5,108 nt of DNA from an uncultured Rikenellaceae bacterium. Its GTDB lineage: Bacteria > Bacteroidota > Bacteroidia > Bacteroidales > Rikenellaceae. The stretch spans positions 1 to 5,108 of the forward strand of contig CAJGBR010000061.1 in NCBI GenBank assembly GCA_904501625.1, in the 5' to 3' direction. Each line of letters begins with the position of its first letter. The first letter of the stretch is position 1. Positions 1 through 5,108 of the stretch are shown here, piece by piece. Made by a program: the position numbers and the translations under genes. Below the pieces are notes generated by a model. It saw only the letters and a program-made list of their open reading frames with translations. It was not told the origin of the DNA and did no database searches.

Positions 1-1092
1 ATCATAAACCTGATCAGCACTAAGATTTTACTAAAGGCAGTGCTGAAGGGCGTAAAACACTCATCGACCAAATGGGACGATTTTCTCGAAGAGAGAAAAT
101 TCTTTTCACGAGCCATAAGACTCATTCCGTTTATAATCATTTTAATTTTTGCCAAGAGCATTCTTATCGGTTACACTCCCGACACAGTCCGAATCTGTTA
201 TGTCATTCTTTGGTCCATTTTGACATTCAGGATTATCCGTACAATATGTTCGTTTCTTGATGCTCTCAACGATGTCTACGAATCACGAATGCCCGACCAG
301 ACTATAAAGGGATACATTCAGAGTTGTAAGGTAATTCTATATGTCATTGGTGGAATTCTTATCTTTATGATGATTTTTGATATGAACCCCGAAGATCTGT
401 TGGTATATCTCGGTGCCACGGCCGCAGTCATTACACTTGTATTCAAGGACACCATATTGGGATTCGTTGCCTCGATACAGTTAGCAGCTCAGGATATGGT
501 ACGAAAGGGCGACTGGATCGAAATTCCCTCTGCTGGTACAGATGGTGTTGTCACCGACATAAACCTCAACAGCGTAAAGGTACAAAACTGGGATAACACT
601 CTATCATTGATTCCTATATACAAAATGGTCAGCGAACCGTTTACTAATTGGCGTAATATGGAAGAGAGTGATGGTCGTCGATTTAAACGACCGTTAATGA
701 TTAACATTCTCAGTGTAAGGGCATTGACTCAGAATGAGATAGAAGAAATAAATACTCACCCGTGGATTGCTCCACTGGCAGATACGATGCAGTCATTGGC
801 AAAAGTAAACAACTATAATCCGTTTATCACCAATTTGGCACTCTATCGCAACTATATCGTAGCCTATCTGCGTGCCAACCCGAACATCAACGAAAAATTG
901 CCCATATCGGTCAGATATCTCCAATCTTCAGAAAACGGACTAATGTTGGAGATTTATGCATTTACAGAGGATAAGTCATTTGTTGAATACGAAAAAAAGG
1001 TTGCCGACGTATTCGACAACCTTATAGCTTCAGCACGAATTTTTCACGTCGAACTCTATCAACGTCCTTCGGCCATCAGACCTGAAATATAG
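1..1092 (+). CDS. MscS-family mechanosensitive ion channel, YbdG-like, 5' end outside window
   Basis: Inner-membrane channel of the MscS superfamily, which opens on membrane tension during hypo-osmotic shock to release solutes. The reading frame is open to base 1 with no stop, so the gene begins upstream; the GTG at 40 is only the first internal start-like codon. The visible 363 residues (numbered from base 1) show hydrophobic segments near 41-57, 64-85 and 108-127. A pore-helix region around 132-165 follows (YLGATAAVITLVFKDTILGF). The MscS beta domain comes next: GDWIEIP at 170-176, GVVTDINLNSVKVQNWDN at 182-199, then SLIP. The KWDDFLEERKFF segment before the first full membrane helix and the IFHVELYQRPS tail resemble E. 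coli YbdG (415 aa) rather than short MscS, so roughly 50 N-terminal residues are probably missing. The last 34 bases overlap the convergent fcl gene. No terminator was found. The family call is firm; the YbdG subgroup is from memory. Confidence 0.9.
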   Translation: MINLISTKILLKAVLKGVKHSSTKWDDFLEERKFFSRAIRLIPFIIILIFAKSILIGYTPDTVRICYVILWSILTFRIIRTICSFLDALNDVYESRMPDQTIKGYIQSCKVILYVIGGILIFMMIFDMNPEDLLVYLGATAAVITLVFKDTILGFVASIQLAAQDMVRKGDWIEIPSAGTDGVVTDINLNSVKVQNWDNTLSLIPIYKMVSEPFTNWRNMEESDGRRFKRPLMINILSVRALTQNEIEEINTHPWIAPLADTMQSLAKVNNYNPFITNLALYRNYIVAYLRANPNINEKLPISVRYLQSSENGLMLEIYAFTEDKSFVEYEKKVADVFDNLIASARIFHVELYQRPSAIRPEI

Positions 1093-2144
1093 ACATTATA
1101 GAGACGTTCGATTCCGTCAGGTAGTTCAACTTTGTGATGCCAACCCAATGTGTGCAGTTTGGTCGGGTCTGTCAATTTTCGGGGTGTTCCATCAGGTTTA
1201 TCCGTATTGAACACTATATTTCCCTTATAATTAACCTTTTCGGCAACAAGTCCGGCAAGTTCACCGATTGCGAGTTCCTTACCTGTTCCGATGTTTATAT
1301 GGCAATTACGAGGTTCAATCATACCGTTTGAGAGGTCATTCCAATCAACATTCTCCATCACAAAGACCGAGGCATCAGCCATATCCTCGCTCCACAAGAA
1401 CTCTCTCAGCGGAGTACCTGTTCCCCATATTTCCACTGATGATTTTGAGACACCATACTTTTCGAGTTTGCTTATTACAGCATTGATATCGCTGCCATCT
1501 ACACCCTCTACGGGACGCGAATCGAAATCGCGTCTTAATGCATCTAAATCACCCTCCATCAAACATTTTCCCAAATGAAATTTGCGGAGCATTGCCGGCA
1601 ATACGTGTGATTTTTCCAAGTCGAAATTATCTCCTGGGCCATACAAATTGGTCGGCATTACGGCAATAAAGTTTGTTCCGTACTGCATATTATACGCCTC
1701 ACACATTTTCAGACCTGCTATTTTGCTTATTGCGTAAGGTTCGTTTGTGTATTCAAGCGGCGAGGTTAACAGACAATCCTCCGGCATAGGCTGCTGAGCA
1801 TCACGAGGATAAATACACGTAGAGCCTAAAAACAACAACTTTTTCACTCCGTGAAGATAGGCCTGATGAATAACATTCGCAGCGAGTATAATGTTCTCAT
1901 AAATAAACTGTGCTCGATATGTGTTATTCGCCATAATTCCGCCGACCTTCGCAGCAGCAACAAATACATACTCAGGTCTTTCTGTTGCGAAAAATTCAGC
2001 CGTAGCACTCTGATTTGTCAAATCCAACTGGGCGTGTGTACGCGTAATAATATTATTGTATCCCTTTGCTCGCAGATTTCGTTCAATGGCACTACCCACC
2101 AAACCTCTGTGACCGGCTACGTATATTTTTGAATCCTTATTCAT
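1059..2144 (-). CDS. fcl: GDP-L-fucose synthase (GDP-4-keto-6-deoxymannose epimerase/reductase)
   Basis: Cytoplasmic NADPH-dependent enzyme that epimerises at C3 and C5 and then reduces GDP-4-keto-6-deoxy-D-mannose to GDP-L-fucose, the fucose donor for capsule, O-antigen and glycoprotein glycans. It is an extended short-chain dehydrogenase. The Rossmann motif GHRGLVG is at 11-17. The catalytic set matches E. coli Fcl: Ser108 in GSTCIYP, Tyr137 and Lys141 in YAISK, with Cys110 and His180 as the likely epimerase acid/base pair. PTNLYGPGDNFD at 164-175 and WGTGTPLREFLW at 240-251 are also typical. At 361 residues it is about 40 longer than the E. coli enzyme (321 aa). The excess lies near 198-235, an insertion I recall as common in Bacteroidetes homologues. 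ATG at 2144 places the NAD-binding strand correctly and lies 10 bases after the tsaB stop, suggesting co-transcription. The C-terminal tail overlaps the end of the convergent channel gene. No gmd is visible in the window. Confidence 0.96.
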   Translation of the reverse strand: MNKDSKIYVAGHRGLVGSAIERNLRAKGYNNIITRTHAQLDLTNQSATAEFFATERPEYVFVAAAKVGGIMANNTYRAQFIYENIILAANVIHQAYLHGVKKLLFLGSTCIYPRDAQQPMPEDCLLTSPLEYTNEPYAISKIAGLKMCEAYNMQYGTNFIAVMPTNLYGPGDNFDLEKSHVLPAMLRKFHLGKCLMEGDLDALRRDFDSRPVEGVDGSDINAVISKLEKYGVSKSSVEIWGTGTPLREFLWSEDMADASVFVMENVDWNDLSNGMIEPRNCHINIGTGKELAIGELAGLVAEKVNYKGNIVFNTDKPDGTPRKLTDPTKLHTLGWHHKVELPDGIERLYNVYISGLMAEGR

Positions 2145-2154
2145 TATTATTTCT

Positions 2155-2865
2155 CTAAAAGAACTTTTTGGTAGACTTGTTAATAAGAAAATCTTTCAGA
2201 TAGAATGGCTCGAAATAGGCCGTATCCACAAATTGTTTCTGATTGAACATTTCGAAAGATTCGGTTACCATTCCACGCGCAGATGGTTGCACGTCCCAAT
2301 ATTTCAAATTAAGGTGTGACAGAGACTCGACACACTTTGCCGCACCATTGCCAAAGATAACAAACTCCCGACCATCGGCATACTGTAAGAAGCTCTCATT
2401 ATCAATAATTTCAGCCTTTACTCCAGACAGTTCTTCGACTTTGGAATTGAACAATTGGGTATAAACCTCCATTCGACGAGCATCAATCATTGGGCAAAAC
2501 GATGCAGTATCGAGAGCATCAATATCAAGCAATCCTGCTTCATACTCCTCCAAAGCTACCCTCACCATTGACCTCAAGCTGGATACTGCGATCAGTGGAA
2601 TATTCGCACCATAACAAATACCCTTAGCCATCGAGACTCCGATTCTGAGTCCGGTATACGATCCAGGTCCCATTCCGACAGCAACTGCATCCAGGTCATC
2701 TGCATCAATCTGATTCTCTTCGAAAAGATCCTTGATATATATACCCAGTTCTTGTGCGTGGTTTCGTTCACGCGAATTCTCTCGCAGCGAAATTAATCGA
2801 CCAGAACGAGATAGTGCAACCGAACAGACTTCAGTTCCTGTTTCTATATTTAAAATAAGTGGCAT
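2155..2865 (-). CDS. tsaB: tRNA threonylcarbamoyladenosine biosynthesis protein TsaB
   Basis: Non-catalytic partner of TsaD and TsaE in the complex that transfers threonylcarbamoyl from TC-AMP (made by TsaC) to A37 of ANN-decoding tRNAs, giving t6A. It acts in the cytoplasm. The 236-residue protein has the ASKHA fold: N-terminal strand LILNIETGTEVCSVAL (3-18), GPGSYTGLRIG (66-76), DARRMEVY (128-135), FGNGA (171-175), and the C-terminal YFEPFYLKDF (217-226) seen in Bacteroidetes TsaB. The complete HxxxH metal site of TsaD is absent (only His36 is present), as expected for TsaB. I chose ATG at 2865 because MPLILNIET is where the family normally begins. An in-frame TTG at 2886 would add seven residues (WHNSEI region) with no family support. 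The start codon sits inside a perfect inverted repeat. The gene lies 48 bases after a small winged-helix gene and 10 bases before fcl, so it is probably part of one leftward transcript. Confidence 0.95.
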   Translation of the reverse strand: MPLILNIETGTEVCSVALSRSGRLISLRENSRERNHAQELGIYIKDLFEENQIDADDLDAVAVGMGPGSYTGLRIGVSMAKGICYGANIPLIAVSSLRSMVRVALEEYEAGLLDIDALDTASFCPMIDARRMEVYTQLFNSKVEELSGVKAEIIDNESFLQYADGREFVIFGNGAAKCVESLSHLNLKYWDVQPSARGMVTESFEMFNQKQFVDTAYFEPFYLKDFLINKSTKKFF

Positions 2866-2884
2866 AATTTCTGAATTATGCCAC
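2859..2884. promoter_or_regulatory. 11-bp perfect inverted repeat spanning the tsaB start codon
   Basis: Arms GTGGCATAATT (2859-2869) and AATTATGCCAC (2874-2884) are exact reverse complements separated by TCTG. In the leftward transcript this would fold into an 11-bp hairpin with a CAGA loop, followed by a moderately U-rich stretch (UUAUUUUAAA). The tsaB AUG (2865-2863) lies in the 3' arm, so it would be paired. The repeat begins 29 bases after the stop of the small winged-helix gene. Seen directly: the symmetry and its position. Inferred: it may act as a start-codon-masking hairpin, a terminator or attenuator for the upstream gene, or a DNA operator. The U-tract is too interrupted for a strong terminator. 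Confidence 0.6.
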
Positions 2885-2891
2885 AAATGTA
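2884..2891 (-). promoter_or_regulatory. putative promoter -7 box for tsaB
   Basis: Read on the minus strand this is TACATTTG, an exact match to the Bacteroidetes -7 consensus TAnnTTTG, ending where the inverted repeat begins. A start site a few bases downstream would leave a leader of about 12-18 bases before ATG 2865. No good -33 TTTG lies at the usual 19-21 base spacing (the nearest TTG is only 13 bases away), so the call is weak. Confidence 0.35.
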
Positions 2892-2913
2892 CAGATTATT
2901 TTTTCAATTCACA

Positions 2914-3087
2914 TTACTTTGCCTGGTAAAAGCATCTCTTGGGAGATTCAATTTTTCCGTCGGCAATCAGTTTTTTAAGCGATTTATCTACAACTGTTTT
3001 TTCTATTCCCGAGATTGTCGCAATTTCAGCACTTTTCATCGCACGTGCCTCGTTTTTCATTACTTCCAAAATTTTTTCTTCGTTCAT
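2914..3087 (-). CDS. small winged helix-turn-helix protein (57 aa)
   Basis: A compact protein that fits a single DNA-binding winged-helix domain. It begins MNEEKILEVMKNEARAMKSA and ends ESPKRCFYQAK. The predicted order is helix 1 (2-12), helix 2 (19-25, AEIATIS), recognition helix 3 (29-43, EKTVVDKSLKKLIAD) and a beta-wing (44-55, GKIESPKRCFYQ). Small proteins of this shape, with a VDKxxKKL helix and a SPxRC wing, are familiar to me from Bacteroidales genomes, where they are annotated as HTH or MarR-like regulators; their targets are unknown. ATG at 3087 is the start because an in-frame TAA lies only three codons upstream. The gene is first in the leftward group, 48 bases before tsaB, and a putative promoter lies about 64 bases upstream. 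Its DNA-binding role is inferred from fold pattern only. It could regulate itself or tsaB, or be an unrelated housekeeping protein. Confidence 0.8.
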   Translation of the reverse strand: MNEEKILEVMKNEARAMKSAEIATISGIEKTVVDKSLKKLIADGKIESPKRCFYQAK

Positions 3088-3150
3088 AGTCGTTTATATT
3101 TTAATTCAACATATCAAGATTAATCAAAAATCAATCCACCCCTGCTATTA

Positions 3151-3158
3151 CAAAGTTA
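3151..3158 (-). promoter_or_regulatory. putative -7 box for the leftward winged-helix/tsaB/fcl group
   Basis: The minus strand reads TAACTTTG, fitting TAnnTTTG. The predicted start near 3145-3148 gives a leader of about 60 bases to ATG 3087. An A/T homopolymer run lies immediately upstream (3157-3167). No clear TTTG -33 element is found at 19-21 bases; the sequence there (around 3178-3182) is also where the rightward promoter has its -33 element. Confidence 0.45.
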
Positions 3159-3176
3159 AAAAAAAAATTTACAGAT

Positions 3177-3207
3177 TTCGTATTCTTAAGACGTTTTTTT
3201 ATCTTTG
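3177..3207 (+). promoter_or_regulatory. putative promoter for the flavoprotein gene
   Basis: The -7 box TATCTTTG at 3200-3207 is an exact TAnnTTTG match. A near-consensus -33 element TTCG (one mismatch to TTTG) at 3177-3180 precedes it with a 19-base spacer, the expected distance for the Bacteroidetes housekeeping sigma factor. Transcription would start near 3211-3214 and leave a leader of about 42 bases before ATG 3255. It stands back to back with the leftward promoter, the two -33 regions falling on the same bases. Confidence 0.6.
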
Positions 3208-3208
3208 T

Positions 3209-3250
3209 ACTATTAAAGAGAGTAAAATTCACTATTAAAAAATATTTTTT
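3209..3250. repeat. direct repeat and AT palindrome in the flavoprotein leader
   Basis: ACTATTAAA occurs at 3209-3217 and again at 3231-3239, 22 bases apart (about two helical turns). It is followed by the perfect 14-base palindrome AAAAAATATTTTTT at 3237-3250, four bases before ATG 3255. The position just after the -7 box would suit a repressor site, or the AT palindrome could simply reflect the AT-rich leaders usual in this phylum. In such AT-rich sequence chance is a real alternative. Confidence 0.35.
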
Positions 3251-3254
3251 CGGA

Positions 3255-4502
3255 ATGAGAGAATTCGACCTTATAGTCATCGGTGGAGGTCCGGCAGGAA
3301 TGATGGCAGCCGGAACTGCTGCACGCAGAGGAGTAAAAGTTGCCCTAATCGAGAAAATGGAAAAACTCGGACGCAAACTGCGAATTACGGGCAAAGGACG
3401 TTGCAACCTGACAAACAGTAAAACTCAAGAGGAAATTCTTGAAAAAGTTCGTGCCAATGCTGAATTCTTTTCTCATTCACTGAAAGAGTTTTCTAATATG
3501 GACACCATCGATTTCTTCGAACGCAATGGTCTGGAAATCAGCATTGAACGTGGAGGTCGCGTATTTCCGGCAAGCGGCAAGGCCTGGGACGTTGCCGATT
3601 GTCTGAAAGAGTGGATTGAAGAGTCAGGGGTAAGCATATTCTACAACAGCAAAGTATGTGCTATTGAAAGAAACGGCTCGATTGGTTATAAACTGATAGT
3701 TACCGAAAAGAGTGAAACCTGGAGCTACTACTGCAAAAAGATAATTATCGCAACAGGTGGAGTATCCTACCCTGCAACAGGCTCGACCGGCGACGGATAT
3801 CTGCTGGCAAACAGAATGGGACACCGAATCGAAGAGGTACGTCCTGCACTCGTTGCTCTTGAAACAGACAAAAAATATCTGCCGGAACTCAAACGTCTTG
3901 AACTGAAAAATGTCAATCTCGACCTAATTATTGATGGTCAATCAATCGATGAAAGATTCGGACAGATGATGTTTACAGAATTCGGAATTGATGGCCCGAT
4001 TGTACTGCAACTAAGTCGCCAAATTGTTGACGCACTGATTGAAGAACGCGATGTAGTATTAAGCCTTGACCTCAAACCGACACTGAGCAAAAAGACTCTG
4101 CAAGACCGCATTGCCCGCGAAATTGAAGATATTACACGTGGTGGTATGGTCAAAGTTCTGATGGAAAAGATGATGCCACGTCCAATGATTCGTCCTGTAT
4201 GCACTGAAGCAGGAGTCGATCCGAAACTATTCGTAGATAAACTTACCGAAGAACAAAAGATGGCTCTGATCAATACGATGAAAGATTTCAGACTTCAAAT
4301 TACCGACTACCGTCCATTTGAAGAGGCTATCGTTACAGCAGGTGGTGTAGACTGCTCGCAGATCAATCCGCGAACTCTCGAATCACGAATTGAAAAGGGA
4401 ATCTATTTCGCAGGCGAAGTTATGGATATTGATGCCGATACCGGCGGATATAATCTTCAAATAGCCTTCTCGACAGGATACGTTGCAGGATTGTTAAAAT
4501 AA
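3255..4502 (+). CDS. HI0933/YhiN-family FAD-dependent oxidoreductase (BaiN/aminoacetone oxidase-like)
   Basis: Cytoplasmic flavoprotein of the HI0933-like family (E. coli YhiN, clostridial BaiN). The physiological reaction is unsettled for most members: BaiN has been linked to bile-acid dehydroxylation and a Streptococcus homologue to aminoacetone oxidation, so no substrate is assigned here. The 415-residue length is typical. The N-terminal dinucleotide fold shows GGGPAG at 10-15 and acidic Glu33 ending the second strand. The family signature GKGRCNLTN is at 46-54, followed by ATGG at 166-169, TGSTGDGY at 175-182, FTEFGIDGP at 240-248 and TAGGV at 361-365. The C-terminal FAD-binding stretch has YFAGEVMDIDADTGGYN at 384-400 and STGYVAG at 406-412. 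ATG 3255 is chosen because REFDLIVIGGGPAG places the Rossmann strand at the very start. The gene lies downstream of a good Bacteroidetes-type promoter, and its stop is 9 bases before the next gene. No truncation or frameshift is seen. Confidence 0.93.
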   Translation: MREFDLIVIGGGPAGMMAAGTAARRGVKVALIEKMEKLGRKLRITGKGRCNLTNSKTQEEILEKVRANAEFFSHSLKEFSNMDTIDFFERNGLEISIERGGRVFPASGKAWDVADCLKEWIEESGVSIFYNSKVCAIERNGSIGYKLIVTEKSETWSYYCKKIIIATGGVSYPATGSTGDGYLLANRMGHRIEEVRPALVALETDKKYLPELKRLELKNVNLDLIIDGQSIDERFGQMMFTEFGIDGPIVLQLSRQIVDALIEERDVVLSLDLKPTLSKKTLQDRIAREIEDITRGGMVKVLMEKMMPRPMIRPVCTEAGVDPKLFVDKLTEEQKMALINTMKDFRLQITDYRPFEEAIVTAGGVDCSQINPRTLESRIEKGIYFAGEVMDIDADTGGYNLQIAFSTGYVAGLLK

Positions 4503-4511
4503 CATCACCCA

Positions 4512-5033
4512 ATGTCGTTTAAACTCACCCCATTCCGACTTTACTCGAAACTGAGATCGATCTCGAGAATAAAGTATTGGCGAGGACACGGTGTACACTC
4601 TCCGTTTATGTACCATCTGGTCCGTAACGCATTGATGAGACACCGACTGATTGACAATACGGCCCTTTCCCAGACAGATTTCAAATCTCTGGGGATCTGC
4701 CAGCGCGAGCAGACTATGATTAAAAATATCTATGTAACAAATAATTACACTCAGTTTAAAATCGTAACTGCAGATACACAACCCGAATCGGATACACTTT
4801 ATCTTATTCCACTGAAGTGTGACGATTCGATTATTGGCTTATTCTTTTCACGAATCGCACAACTCGACAACTGCGGAATAATCTTCGGAAATACCAATCG
4901 TTCTCACAAAAGATATAACAAATGTAAATCTATTGTCCAACGATTAAACTGCGTCTCATTAACCCTGCACTGTATGTTCATAATTTTCATCGGTGAAGGA
5001 CTCAAAAAACAACACTACAGAATGAGAAATTAA
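4512..5033 (+). CDS. hypothetical protein, probable shortened methyltransferase-like (RGHGVHSPF) protein
   Basis: 173 residues without signal peptide. The N-terminal region RIKYWRGHGVHSPFMYHLVR (19-38) contains RGHGVHSPF. I recall this motif at the start of a Bacteroidetes family annotated as class I SAM-dependent methyltransferases of about 220-260 aa. The C-terminal end also fits: CGIIFGNTNRSHKRYNKCKS (121-140) occupies the place of the family's late acidic 'DDIHRS'-like segment, and the protein closes with KKQHYRMRN (165-173). Between them the glycine-rich SAM-binding motif I (ExGxxxG type) is not visible, and the middle is too short for a complete Rossmann core. The acidic pair expected in the late segment is replaced by GN. 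The protein is therefore probably not an active methyltransferase; it may be a degenerate or repurposed homologue. ATG 4512 lies 9 bases after the flavoprotein stop, suggesting co-transcription. No internal stop or obvious frameshift was found. Confidence 0.65.
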   Translation: MSFKLTPFRLYSKLRSISRIKYWRGHGVHSPFMYHLVRNALMRHRLIDNTALSQTDFKSLGICQREQTMIKNIYVTNNYTQFKIVTADTQPESDTLYLIPLKCDDSIIGLFFSRIAQLDNCGIIFGNTNRSHKRYNKCKSIVQRLNCVSLTLHCMFIIFIGEGLKKQHYRMRN

Positions 5034-5108
5034 TTCCGAATCATTCACTCTCTACCGACAAATGCTTTTTTTTAAAAAATGTGCGATTTTATTTGGTTAA
5101 AAACAAAA
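5034..5108. other. AT-rich intergenic tail, possible weak rightward promoter
   Basis: No gene is visible. It holds a T8A6 tract (5066-5079) and TTTATTTG at 5088-5095, which matches the -7 consensus TAnnTTTG at all but its second base. No TTTG is found at the proper upstream spacing. I could not find a GC-rich stem followed by a U-tract, so a terminator for the flavoprotein pair is not supported here. Confidence 0.25.

Noticed and set aside
40..42. GTG at 40 as the true start of the channel gene
   Set aside because: The frame is open back to base 1 and the residues before it (ISTKILLKAV) continue a plausible amphipathic or membrane region; YbdG-like proteins have more N-terminal sequence.
1851..2132. 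Plus-strand 93-codon frame antisense to fcl
   Set aside because: It is opposite the highly conserved Rossmann region of fcl; its residues look like a shadow translation, without recognisable motifs.
2866..2886. Extended tsaB start at TTG 2886 (seven extra residues)
   Set aside because: TsaB proteins usually begin directly with the strand seen at MPLILNIET, TTG is a rare start, and the extra codons come from the inverted repeat.
2878..3238. Plus-strand frames opposite the small winged-helix gene
   Set aside because: They are Phe/Ser-rich translations of the complement of an A-rich gene and run through the putative promoters; the minus-strand reading is far better supported.
3131..3406. Minus-strand 91-codon frame opposite the flavoprotein start and the promoter region
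   Set aside because: It lies antisense to the conserved GGGPAG and GKGRC coding region, has low-complexity content and matches no family I know.
5061..5095. Intrinsic terminator around the T8A6 tract
   Set aside because: The symmetry is only AT and there is no GC-rich stem followed by a U-run, so it does not meet the usual terminator pattern.
1..5108. CRISPR array, insertion sequence, tRNA or rRNA
   Set aside because: No regularly spaced repeats, transposase motifs, terminal inverted repeats flanking a gene, or RNA-gene signatures were seen on either strand.

Overview
The window looks like ordinary chromosome from a member of the Bacteroidetes, most likely the order Bacteroidales. Three things point there: putative promoter boxes fitting the Bacteroidetes -7 consensus TAnnTTTG, AT-rich leaders without clear Shine-Dalgarno sequences, and proteins that resemble the Bacteroidetes versions of their families (a GDP-fucose synthase with a central insertion, a TsaB ending in YFEPFYLKDF, and a protein with an RGHGVHSPF motif). 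I cannot name the genus.

Layout. Bases 1-1092 (+) hold the 3' part of a YbdG-like MscS-family mechanosensitive channel whose 5' end lies beyond the left edge. It converges with, and overlaps by 34 bases, a leftward gene group running 3087 -> 1059. In transcription order that group is a 57-residue winged-helix protein (2914-3087), tsaB (2155-2865, tRNA t6A modification) and fcl (1059-2144, GDP-L-fucose synthase). Between 3088 and 3254 is a divergent promoter region. From it a rightward pair runs: an HI0933/YhiN-family flavoprotein (3255-4502), then 9 bases later a 173-residue protein (4512-5033). The latter looks like a shortened relative of a Bacteroidetes methyltransferase-like family. The last 75 bases are AT-rich and hold no gene that I can see.

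How the genes relate. The genes do not form one pathway. TsaB serves translation (t6A37), Fcl makes GDP-fucose for surface glycans, the channel protects against osmotic downshock, and the flavoprotein's substrate is unknown. The leftward order (regulator, tsaB, fcl) is tight enough to be one transcript. I found no gmd, the usual partner of fcl, within the window.

The most interesting signal is a perfect 11-bp inverted repeat (2859-2884) that contains the tsaB start codon in one arm and abuts a putative promoter -7 box. It could be an RNA hairpin controlling translation, an attenuator, or an operator for the small upstream winged-helix protein. I see no mobile element, CRISPR array, tRNA or rRNA, and no convincing new multi-gene system.
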